Assembly (NCBI GenBank): GCA_050180235.1
Contig: JBFXEJ010000149.1
Span: 1-12,226, forward strand
Direction: 5' to 3'
Length of the DNA: 12,226 nt
From: JAABRU01 sp050180235
GTDB taxonomy: Bacteria > Desulfobacterota > Desulfobacteria > Desulfobacterales > Desulfococcaceae
The notes below the pieces were generated by a model. It saw only the letters and a program-made list of their open reading frames with translations. It searched no databases and was not told where the DNA came from. The position numbers and the translations under genes are program-made. Below, in pieces: positions 1-5,209 of the stretch; within the stretch, counting starts at the first letter, position 1, and the number at the start of each line of letters is the position of its first letter.

Positions 1-23
1 GGGCAGTTCATAAAGAAATCCTT

Positions 24-74
24 TCACTGAACATTGTGATTTTTAAATTTATCCAGAAAATAATAATACAGATA
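24..74 (-). pseudogene. Possible detached remnant of hsdS target-recognition domain 1
   Basis: This lies in the same frame as the hsdS fragment, beyond its stop codon. The frame reads YLYYYFLDKFKNHNVQ before a second stop at 24-26. The aromatic LYYYFL run resembles the FLYYFL segment that normally follows the ADxxF motif in HsdS target-recognition domains. It is separated from that motif (ADTNF, ending near 129) by about 54 nt that include the TAG stop and fit no HsdS pattern. The match is short, so this is a weak inference. It would mean the gene was broken by a small insertion rather than a clean deletion. Confidence 0.25.
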
Positions 75-122
75 TATCTGTTTGTAAAGTATGAATATTA
101 TAACAGCATTACTTGTGTAGCA

Positions 123-461
123 CTACCCAAAATTTGTATCTGCAATCTCTGCCTTTGCCCGAATAGTAACAAAACCTGTGGAAACCAGCAAATTTGAAGG
201 CGGATTCTTTATTATTCCGTAATGTTTTTGGTTCGGACGAACCGTTGAATAGACTATATCACCCGGCAATATTTTTCTTTTAGCTCTGCTCGGAATCTCG
301 TCTTTTCCAACAATCAAATGCTGAATTTCAGAAATGTTGTTTTCCGTGAGATTTCCGGTATCGAGATAATTTATAAATTCCCAATTATCTTTGTTTGAAT
401 AAGTGAAGTCATTGGTAACAATTATATTGCCAAGCGTTGTTTTAGTCCAATCATTTCCCAT
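123..461 (-). pseudogene. hsdS: Type I restriction-modification specificity subunit HsdS, truncated N-terminal fragment
   Basis: The 112-residue product matches only the start of an HsdS specificity subunit, the protein that gives a type I restriction-modification complex its DNA target and joins two HsdM subunits. Visible family signatures are NYLDTGNLTEN (about 31-41), IPSRAKRKILPGDIVYSTVRPNQ (in part, about 56-78) and LLVSTGFVTIRAK (91-103), all from the first target-recognition domain. Intact HsdS proteins are usually about 400 residues with two such domains and conserved helical spacers; here the frame ends at a TAG straight after ADTNFG. The start is well supported by AGGAGG nine bases upstream of the ATG. 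It lies downstream of hsdM on the same strand, but about 570 bp of repeats intervene, where the two genes normally touch or overlap. It is probably non-functional. A split or shortened HsdS acting as a half-subunit cannot be excluded. Confidence 0.8.
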
Positions 462-505
462 TCCCCATCACCTCCTGATTCTCATTTCTGTTGTTTCTGT
501 TGTTT

Positions 506-588
506 GAACACGATTATACAGGATTATACAGAATGCACAGGATTTTATTCATCGTGTAAATCCTGAATAATCCTGAATAATCCTGTTC
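506..588. repeat. Long imperfect inverted repeat built on a 10-nt AATCCTGAAT period
   Basis: The left arm (from 506) reads GAACACGATTATACAGGATT and continues with the same period. The right arm (to 588) is its imperfect complement, with tandem AATCCTGAAT units at 562-585 ending in CTGTTC. About 22 of 25 arm positions pair. The first 61 nt recur at 601-661 with one mismatch. It is non-coding, between hsdM and the hsdS fragment, and as RNA would form a long AU-rich hairpin. Confidence 0.75.
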
Positions 589-600
589 AAAGAATGGTAT

Positions 601-661
601 GAACACGATTATACAGGATTATACAGAATGCACAGGATTTTTTTCATCGTGTAAATCCTGA
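601..661. repeat. Second copy of the 61-nt direct repeat, right arm lost
   Basis: This copy matches 506-566 at 60 of 61 positions; the single difference is A to T in a T-rich stretch. Copies start 95 nt apart. The tandem AATCCTGAAT arm that completes the hairpin in the first copy is missing; sequence diverges after AATCCTGA. The near identity suggests recent duplication or transposition. Confidence 0.75.
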
Positions 662-674
662 GAATCTTTTCATA

Positions 675-742
675 GTAGGGTGGGCACGGTTTTTTGTGCC
701 CGCCGCCAATGGCGGGCAGCGCTCCGCTTTTGCCCACCCTAC
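675..742. repeat. GTAGGGTGGGC palindromic repeat, diverged relative of the 142-nt element core
   Basis: Outer arms GTAGGGTGGGCA (675-686) and TGCCCACCCTAC (731-742) are perfectly complementary. An inner GTGCCCGCCGCC and GGCGGGCA pair adds further structure. The same GTAGGGYGGGCACGG...GTGCCCGCC core sits inside the three 142-nt elements at 3499, 6802 and 11488, but here the TTAGGYGATTTCCAT termini are absent. Confidence 0.7.
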
Positions 743-762
743 CATCTGTCACGGCAGTTTTA

Positions 763-968
763 AGCCCCGAAGGGGCGGATTGATATAGCCCAGGCCAGCG
801 GACTGGGAAAATGGAGCAAAATATAATCCAAGCCCTGAAAGGGCGCATTAAAATAATGATTCCGGAATGTTGCCGCTATATAATCCTCCCTTTCAGGGCT
901 TATGCTTTTTTGTGTTTATTCTCTCCCAGGGCTTCGCCCTAGACTATAATATAACGCCCTTTCAGGGC
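763..968. repeat. Cluster of REP-like palindromes (AGCCCTGAAAGGGC type)
   Basis: At least five short palindromes are packed here: AGCCCCGAAGGGGC (763-776), AGCCCAGGCC...CTGGG (787-807), AGCCCTGAAAGGGC (831-844), CCCTTTCAGGG (888-898) and GCCCTTTCAGGGC (956-968), plus CCCAGGGCTTCGCCCTAG (925-942). Units in the left half are repeated in opposite orientation in the right half, so the block resembles a bacterial interspersed mosaic element. Such repeats are often mobilised by REP-associated tyrosine transposases, but none is encoded in this window. The only CTAG found in the window lies here (939-942). Confidence 0.7.
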
Positions 969-973
969 TTTTT

Positions 974-998
974 TTTGCGAAGCAGCCTGCTTCGCAAA
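974..998. repeat. Perfect hairpin 3' of hsdM
   Basis: Arms TTTGCGAAGCAG (974-985) and CTGCTTCGCAAA (987-998) pair perfectly around a single base. It is downstream of hsdM (minus strand). The minus-strand side is followed by A residues, not a T run, so it is not a canonical intrinsic terminator. Confidence 0.6.
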
Positions 999-1001
999 TT
1001 A

Positions 1002-1018
1002 GGCAACAGACTGTTGCC
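1002..1018. repeat. Perfect short hairpin just after hsdM stop
   Basis: Arms GGCAACAG (1002-1009) and CTGTTGCC (1011-1018) pair perfectly around one base, 17 nt beyond the hsdM stop codon. It shares a CAG-N-CTG centre with the neighbouring 974-998 hairpin, suggesting a related palindrome type. It could protect the hsdM transcript 3' end. Confidence 0.6.
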
Positions 1019-1034
1019 CAATTCAGAAAAATTG

Positions 1035-2609
1035 TTACTCCCCATACCCCAGCACTTCCAGATTTTTGCGGATAACCTCATCCAGCCGCACCGATTCCCG
1101 CATCTGCTCATAAAGCGCAGCAGAAAGTTCCCCCATTTTTTCCTCAAAGGGAATGCCGTCATCTTCCACTGCTTCGGCTCCCACATACCGCCCCGGTGTC
1201 AGGATATAATTATGGGACTGAATTTCTTCCAAAGTAGCGGATTTGCAGAACCCGGCCTTATCCGCATATTTCACCCTTTCCCCTTCACCCTTTACACTTT
1301 TTCCACTTTTCCACGCATGATAGGTATCTGCAATTTCTGCAATATCATCAACAGACAGTTCCCTGTGAATGCGATCCACAAGAGAACCCATTTTCCGGGC
1401 ATCAATAAAAAGGGTTTCCCCCTGCCGGTTTCTGTATCCTCTTTCTGTATCAGCTTTTTTGGATTTTGTCAGAAACCAGAGACAGACCGGAATTTGGGTA
1501 GTGTAAAAAAGCTGCCCCGGCATCGCGATCATGCAGTCCACCAGATCATTTTCAATCATTTTCTGCCGGATAGCCCCTTCTCCGTTGGTGGTGGTGGACA
1601 TGGAACCATTGGCCAGCACAAATCCGGCCACACCTTTTTCAGAAAGTTTGGAAACCATATGCAGAATCCACGCATAGTTGGCATTGCCTGTGGGCGGCAC
1701 TGCATAACCGGCCCATCGGGGATCATCGATCAGTTCATTCTCTGCCCGCCACTGTTTCTGATTGAAAGGCGGATTGGCCATGATGAAATCAGCTTTCAGA
1801 TCTTTGTGCTGATCATTGAAAAAAGTATCTGCTGACACTTCCCCCAGATTTGCGGAAATCCCGCGCACAGCCAGATTCATCTTTGCCAGTTTGTAGGTGG
1901 CTGTGGTGAATTCCTGACCGTATATGGAAATGTTTCTGGTGTTGCCGTGGTGGCTTTGCACAAATTTTACAGACTGTACAAACATGCCGCCGGAACCGCA
2001 GCAGGGATCGTAAATCTTGCCTTTATAGGGTTCAATCATTTCCGCAATCAGGTTGACAATGCAGCCCGGTGTGTAAAATTCCCCGCCTTTTTTGCCTTCG
2101 GTTGCGGCAAATTTGCCCAGGAAATATTCATAAACCCTGCCCACCACATCCTGCTCTTTGTCCTGTATGGTCTGAATATTGCTGATGGTGTCAATAAGGG
2201 CAGCCAGTTTGCTGACATCCAGCCCCAGACGGGAAAAATAATTGTCCGGCAGCGCACCTTTGAGGGATTTGTTGTTTTTTTCCACTGTAAACAGGGCAGT
2301 ATCAATTTTGACCGCTATATCATCCTGCTTGGCATGTTTTTTTACATAACTCCACCGGGCTTCTTCAGGCAGATAAAAAACATTTTTCATGGTGTAGAAT
2401 TCCACCATATCCGCATAAGCCCCTTTGCCCTCGGCCATCAGTTCCTTTCTGCGTTCCTCAAATTTGTCGCTTGCAAATTTCAGGAAGATCAGGCTTAAAA
2501 CCACATGCTTGTATTCCGAAGGCTCCACACTGCCGCGCAGTTTGTTTGCGGAATCCCACAGACTTTCCTCAAAACCCGCCTGCTTTTTTGCTGCTGCTTT
2601 TTTTGCCAT
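1035..2609 (-). CDS. hsdM: Type I restriction-modification DNA methylase HsdM (N6-adenine)
   Basis: The 524-residue product is the modification subunit of a type I R-M complex, transferring methyl from S-adenosylmethionine to adenine N6. An N-terminal helical HsdM_N region (about 10-150: ESLWDSANKLRG, YKHVVLSLIFLK) precedes an N6_Mtase domain with FYTP (178-181), SAM-binding motif I DPCCGSGG (201-208) and catalytic motif IV NPPF (279-282); GRYVG (473-477) lies near the C-terminus. Length is normal and no lesion is seen. The chosen ATG has AAGGA five bases upstream; an earlier in-frame TTG at 2654 falls inside a dyad and adds 15 unlike residues. HsdM needs HsdS to bind DNA, yet the only hsdS beside it is truncated, and no hsdR is present, so it may be inactive here, pair with an HsdS elsewhere, or act as an orphan. 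The preceding gene on the same strand ends 59 bp upstream. Confidence 0.96.
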   Translation of the reverse strand: MAKKAAAKKQAGFEESLWDSANKLRGSVEPSEYKHVVLSLIFLKFASDKFEERRKELMAEGKGAYADMVEFYTMKNVFYLPEEARWSYVKKHAKQDDIAVKIDTALFTVEKNNKSLKGALPDNYFSRLGLDVSKLAALIDTISNIQTIQDKEQDVVGRVYEYFLGKFAATEGKKGGEFYTPGCIVNLIAEMIEPYKGKIYDPCCGSGGMFVQSVKFVQSHHGNTRNISIYGQEFTTATYKLAKMNLAVRGISANLGEVSADTFFNDQHKDLKADFIMANPPFNQKQWRAENELIDDPRWAGYAVPPTGNANYAWILHMVSKLSEKGVAGFVLANGSMSTTTNGEGAIRQKMIENDLVDCMIAMPGQLFYTTQIPVCLWFLTKSKKADTERGYRNRQGETLFIDARKMGSLVDRIHRELSVDDIAEIADTYHAWKSGKSVKGEGERVKYADKAGFCKSATLEEIQSHNYILTPGRYVGAEAVEDDGIPFEEKMGELSAALYEQMRESVRLDEVIRKNLEVLGYGE

Positions 2610-2626
2610 TATGTTCCTTGATATAA

Positions 2627-2657
2627 GATTTGACAACTTTCCAAAAGCTGTCAAATC
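2627..2657. promoter_or_regulatory. 31-nt dyad in front of hsdM (operator or leader hairpin)
   Basis: Arms GATTTGACAACTTT (2627-2640) and AAAGCTGTCAAATC (2644-2657) pair over 14 positions with one G-T-compatible mismatch around a 3-nt loop. The dyad ends 17 nt upstream of the hsdM start and begins 11 nt after the AIM24-family stop. No T run follows on either strand, so a regulator-binding site or an RNA leader hairpin is more likely than a terminator. The regulator is unknown. Confidence 0.5.
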
Positions 2658-2668
2658 TCAGAGTATCT

Positions 2669-3439
2669 TTATTTTATCGGTATAAACTGCCGAATCCATG
2701 ACCCGAATCCTCTGGGATTTCTGGTCTGAATCAGGACCCGTCCGGGGCCGCGAAAACGGCAGACCAGTCCCTCTCCGGAGGTAAAAGAGGATATCCAGCC
2801 GGATGAGGCTTTTTCCACATTGTACTGCATGGTTTCGGGCCATGCAACGAGATGGCAGTTGTCAATGATGATTTCCTCGCCCGCTGCCAGATCCATCGGG
2901 TGAATGGAACCGTAGGAACTGACAAACAGTGTTCCCATACCGCTGACTTTGATGATAAAAAAACCTTCGCCGGAAAAAAGCCCTTTGGCAAGATTCTGCA
3001 TTTTTGTGGAAACATTCAGCCCCTCGGAACCGGCAAAGAAACCGTCCTTCTGCAGAATATAGGAGTTTGTGCCGTCCATTTCGATTTCCATAATATCTCC
3101 GGGAACAGCAGGAGCAAGATACACATCTCCGGGGCCATGCTGAGCGTGAAGTGTCTGAAAAAAGAACTTTTCCCCGGTGAGCATCCGGCCCAGACCGCCC
3201 AGAACCCCGCCTTCGAGTTTTCCCTCCACACTCACATTGGGACTCATGGCAACCATTGCATCTGATTCGGCTTTTATGCGTTCTCCGGCATTCAGCCGGA
3301 TTTTGAGCATGGTAAATGCGCCCCGGTACAGATATTCAAAATTTTTACTGCCGCTGCCCTGGGAAAAAGGGGTCGGTACGTTTTGCGGCTGTGATTTTTC
3401 TGTCAGTTGCTTTTTGTAATCTGCAAACATATCAGCCAT
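2669..3439 (-). CDS. AIM24 / TIGR00266 family protein
   Basis: The 256-residue protein resembles the AIM24 family (TIGR00266-type), soluble beta-rich proteins of unclear function in bacteria and archaea, named after a yeast mitochondrial inner-membrane protein. Family-like segments are SDAMVAMSPNV (59-69), a Gly-rich GGVLGGLGRMLTGEKFF (77-93), GDVYLAPAVPGDI (104-116), GLFSGEGFF (153-161) and a C-terminal GEGLVCRFRGPGRVLIQTRNP (in part, 222-242). No signal peptide or membrane helix is evident. The start is set by AGGAAAGGA seven to ten bases upstream of the ATG; the open frame extends 20 codons further but without a ribosome-binding site. It precedes hsdM on the same strand by 59 bp and could be co-transcribed with it, although no functional link is known. 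The first 142-nt repeat lies 59 bp upstream of this start. Confidence 0.88.
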   Translation of the reverse strand: MADMFADYKKQLTEKSQPQNVPTPFSQGSGSKNFEYLYRGAFTMLKIRLNAGERIKAESDAMVAMSPNVSVEGKLEGGVLGGLGRMLTGEKFFFQTLHAQHGPGDVYLAPAVPGDIMEIEMDGTNSYILQKDGFFAGSEGLNVSTKMQNLAKGLFSGEGFFIIKVSGMGTLFVSSYGSIHPMDLAAGEEIIIDNCHLVAWPETMQYNVEKASSGWISSFTSGEGLVCRFRGPGRVLIQTRNPRGFGSWIRQFIPIK

Positions 3440-3498
3440 TTGTTCTTTCCTTTCCTGATTAAATAAGGTTCCATAACTTTTCGGGTATAAAAGTAGCA

Positions 3499-3640
3499 TA
3501 AGGCGATTTCCATGAAAAAATGTACCATCATTGCAGGGCGGGCACGGCTTTTTGTGCCCGCCGTTTCAGCAGGACGGCGGGCACAAAAAGCCGTGCCCGC
3601 CCTACGAAAAACGGTATAATCATTAATGGAAATCACCTAA
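3499..3640 (+). mobile_element. 142-nt MITE-like palindromic element, copy 1
   Basis: Termini TAAGGCGATTTCCAT and ATGGAAATCACCTAA form imperfect inverted repeats. Inside is a long palindrome of two near-complementary halves (GGGCGGGCACGGCTTTTTG and its complement), each half itself able to fold. Copies at 6802-6943 and 11488-11629 have exactly the same length. There is no transposase, so it would move in trans. It sits directly upstream of the AIM24-family gene. One frame is open and gives a repeat-derived peptide starting MISINDYTVFRRAGT, which is not considered a gene. Confidence 0.8.
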
Positions 3641-3688
3641 GCTTCCAGCTTGTGCCTGCTGCATAAACACAGTCCCGAAAATTTTCAG

Positions 3689-3723
3689 AAAAACCTGATT
3701 TTTCGAAAAAAATCCGGTTTTTT
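3689..3723. terminator. Possible bidirectional hairpin terminator
   Basis: The sequence AAAAACC-T-GATTTTT pairs with AAAAATC-C-GGTTTTTT across a short CG-centred loop, so both strands end the stem with a T run. It is 173 nt downstream of the DUF6485 stop on the minus strand and could terminate that transcript. The stem is mostly A-T, so it would be a weak terminator. Confidence 0.4.
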
Positions 3724-3729
3724 GAATAC

Positions 3730-3887
3730 ACGAAAAATTTCGTGGTGTCCTGCTCTGATTGAAAAGCCTTTTCTGCCGGGCTGTTGCATATGATTCTGAA
3801 AATTTTACAATCCGTCCGGAAATCATGATCCTGCAAACGGTCAATGCGTTCTTTTCAATTATCGCAGGACACCACTAAAAATTTTGT
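3730..3887. repeat. 158-nt unit bounded by 24-nt inverted repeats
   Basis: The ends carry GTGGTGTCCTGC (3742-3753) and GCAGGACACCAC (3864-3875), 12 nt perfectly complementary and extendable to about 20 of 24 positions. The interior has no supportable gene. The size and ends resemble a small non-autonomous mobile element, but only one copy is visible and no target-site duplication was identified. It abuts the 3' end of the DUF6485 gene. Confidence 0.45.
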
Positions 3888-3895
3888 TTGCCTGC

Positions 3896-4099
3896 TTATA
3901 TCTTTTTCTGATTCACCAGACGGGCAAAATGCTCAAAGGAACGGTCATAGGTGCGCTCTGCATCTTTGGAAAAACAGCAGCCCGGAAGTTCACGGGATTT
4001 GAGATGAAAGGCTATGCACTCACAGCAGATCCCTTTTTTCGCGCAGGGTTCATAAGTGCATCCGCAGTTTGCAAGATTTTTCTCTTTTTTGCATTCCAT
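3896..4099 (-). CDS. DUF6485-family small cysteine-rich protein
   Basis: The 67-residue protein has nine cysteines within the first 42 residues (C3, C12, C14, C19, C25, C26, C28, C41, C42), in a MECKKEKNLANCGCTYEPC...GICCECI arrangement. I associate this with the DUF6485 family of small anaerobe proteins, whose function is unknown. The cysteine spacing suggests metal binding, perhaps zinc or iron, but this is inference. The C-terminal half (TYDRSFEHFARLVNQ) looks helical. The start is supported by AAGGAG seven bases before the ATG. It is on the same strand as the Sua5-like gene, 254 bp downstream of it across repeats, so co-transcription is uncertain. Confidence 0.85.
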   Translation of the reverse strand: MECKKEKNLANCGCTYEPCAKKGICCECIAFHLKSRELPGCCFSKDAERTYDRSFEHFARLVNQKKI

Positions 4100-4159
4100 A
4101 GAACAACTCCTTTATTATGAGTAACATATCTTTCTGACGGAAAGACTCGGAGAGTTTTA

Positions 4160-4311
4160 GTTTCCCACAGAGGACACAGCATTTTTTTCTCTGTGATCTC
4201 TGTGGGTTTTCTCTGTGATCTCTGTGGGAAACTTTTCTGTCCTGATCCAAAGTTGCCCAGAGTTTCCCACAGAGGACACAGAGATGAAAAAAACCACAGA
4301 GAACACAGCGT
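4160..4311. repeat. CACAGAG-type interspersed repeats, direct and inverted
   Basis: GTTTCCCACAGAGGACACAG occurs twice (4160-4179 and 4262-4281). Inverted copies CTCTGTGATCTCTGTGGG (about 4188-4205) and CTCTGTGATCTCTGTGGGAAAC (in part, 4211-4232) lie between, followed by CCACAGAGAACACAG (4294-4308). The block can fold in several ways. It fills the gap between the Sua5-like and DUF6485 genes and gives rise to a misleading Cys-rich open frame. Confidence 0.7.
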
Positions 4312-4333
4312 TTTTTTGTTCCAGTTTGTGCAT

Positions 4334-4354
4334 GAACAGGCTGTAAGCCTGTTC
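4334..4354. repeat. GAACAGGCT palindrome at the 3' end of the Sua5-like gene
   Basis: Arms GAACAGGCT (4334-4342) and AGCCTGTTC (4346-4354) pair perfectly around GTA, touching the Sua5-like stop codon. On the minus strand the stem is followed by ATGCACAAAC, not a T run, so intrinsic termination is unlikely. It may stabilise the mRNA 3' end or simply be a dispersed palindrome. Confidence 0.55.
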
Positions 4355-4962
4355 TACTCAAACAGGCTCACATCTCCGGCTCCTTTGCGGATGACTTCCG
4401 GCACGTCATCCAGCAGGGAAACCACGCTGGAGGGATTTCCCGAAACCGGGCCTCCGTCTATGACTGCATCCAGACGTGATCCGAAATAATCGTGTATGAA
4501 AGAGGGATCATAAAATATCTCACCGTCCGGTTTGGTCGCGCTGGTGGAAAGTATGGGATGACCCAGGGTTTCCACCAGAGCCAGACAGATGGGATGGGCC
4601 GGAACCCGTATGCCTGCTGTCCTGCGTTTGGTCAGCATTATTTTGGGAACCAGTTTTGAGCCCTCCAGAATAAAGGTATAGGGGCCGGGCAGGAGCCGCT
4701 TCATGGTTTTGTAGGCATAATTGGATACTTTGGCATAATCGCTGATATTTTTCAAATCCGAACAGATAAAACTGAAAGGATTTTTCTGATCCCGCTGCTT
4801 GATTTGATAGATGCGCTGAATCGCTTTTTTGTTCATAATATCGCAGCCTATGCCGTAATAGGTGTCGGTGGGATACGCGATCACCCCGCCGTCTTTGAGT
4901 ATCTCCGCGACCTGCCGTATCAGCCGTATATGCGGATTTTCAGGATTAATCTCTGTAATCAT
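4354..4962 (-). CDS. Sua5/YciO/YrdC family protein, probable L-threonylcarbamoyladenylate synthase or YciO-type paralogue
   Basis: The 202-residue protein is a complete YrdC-type domain. Members make threonylcarbamoyl-AMP from threonine, bicarbonate and ATP, the precursor of t6A at tRNA position 37, in the cytoplasm. Visible signatures are GGVIAYPTDTYYGIGCD (25-41), the basic KQRDQKNPF loop (55-63), PGPYTFIL (92-99), GIRVPAHP (117-124), STSAT (139-143) and a C-terminal DGGPVSGNPSSVVSL (169-183). The phrases ISDYAKVSN and PGPYTFIL recall the YciO branch, whose activity is less certain than that of TsaC/Sua5, so no gene symbol is given. Length is typical for single-domain members, which lack the Sua5 C-terminal domain. 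Upstream, only a weak GATCGGA precedes the ATG. It is divergent from guaB across 247 bp. Confidence 0.9.
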   Translation of the reverse strand: MITEINPENPHIRLIRQVAEILKDGGVIAYPTDTYYGIGCDIMNKKAIQRIYQIKQRDQKNPFSFICSDLKNISDYAKVSNYAYKTMKRLLPGPYTFILEGSKLVPKIMLTKRRTAGIRVPAHPICLALVETLGHPILSTSATKPDGEIFYDPSFIHDYFGSRLDAVIDGGPVSGNPSSVVSLLDDVPEVIRKGAGDVSLFE

Positions 4963-5166
4963 GTTTTTTTTCCGATCTGTTTTGTAATCCGGGATAATTC
5001 TGCCATAATTTTACAACTCTCTTTAATGCTTCCTGCCTGTATCTGTCAAGATGACAAATAAAAGATTGCGAAATATTCATGCCTTTGCTAAACATAAGGA
5101 TTAATTATCCGTGAAACCGTATTTTCACTTTATCTTTCTGATATTTCATTTTAAACATTTTTAACA

Positions 5167-5187
5167 GCAGGTTTTTGAAAATCCTGC
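5167..5187 (+). promoter_or_regulatory. Leader hairpin just upstream of guaB ribosome-binding site
   Basis: GCAGGTTTTT and AAAATCCTGC pair at nine of ten positions around a single G. The hairpin ends nine bases before the guaB GGAGG (5197-5201). It may influence translation or mRNA stability; it does not resemble a known riboswitch. No convincing -35/-10 pair was found in the 247-bp divergent gap. Confidence 0.35.
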
Positions 5188-5209
5188 ATCCTTTTCGGAG
5201 GCAATTTTT

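Noticed and set aside
506..661. CRISPR array
   Set aside because: There are only two copies, the unit is 61 nt, the interval between copies is itself repeat-derived, and no cas genes are present.
867..1835. 322-codon plus-strand open frame
   Set aside because: It is antisense to hsdM and runs into the repeat cluster; its composition (Phe/His/Pro-rich) is that of a shadow frame, and the minus-strand protein has clear methylase motifs.
2610..2654. N-terminal extension of hsdM to a TTG at 2654
   Set aside because: The extension overlaps the dyad, lacks a ribosome-binding site and is unlike HsdM N-termini; the ATG at 2609 has a good AAGGA.
3403..3636. Small proteins beginning MISINDYTVFRRAGT, seen also at 6658-6939 and 11432-11629
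   Set aside because: The shared peptide is simply the translation of the 142-nt repeat; the frames run into unrelated flanks and lack consistent ribosome-binding sites.
4050..4361. 103-codon Cys-rich minus-strand frame with CVLCG repeats
   Set aside because: It is a translation of the CACAGAG repeat block fused to out-of-frame DUF6485 sequence; no independent support.
5045..5095. guaB promoter candidates (ATGACA...TATTCA and TTGCGA...TAAACA, both 17-nt spaced)
   Set aside because: The -10 hexamers match the consensus at only three of six positions, too weak to annotate.
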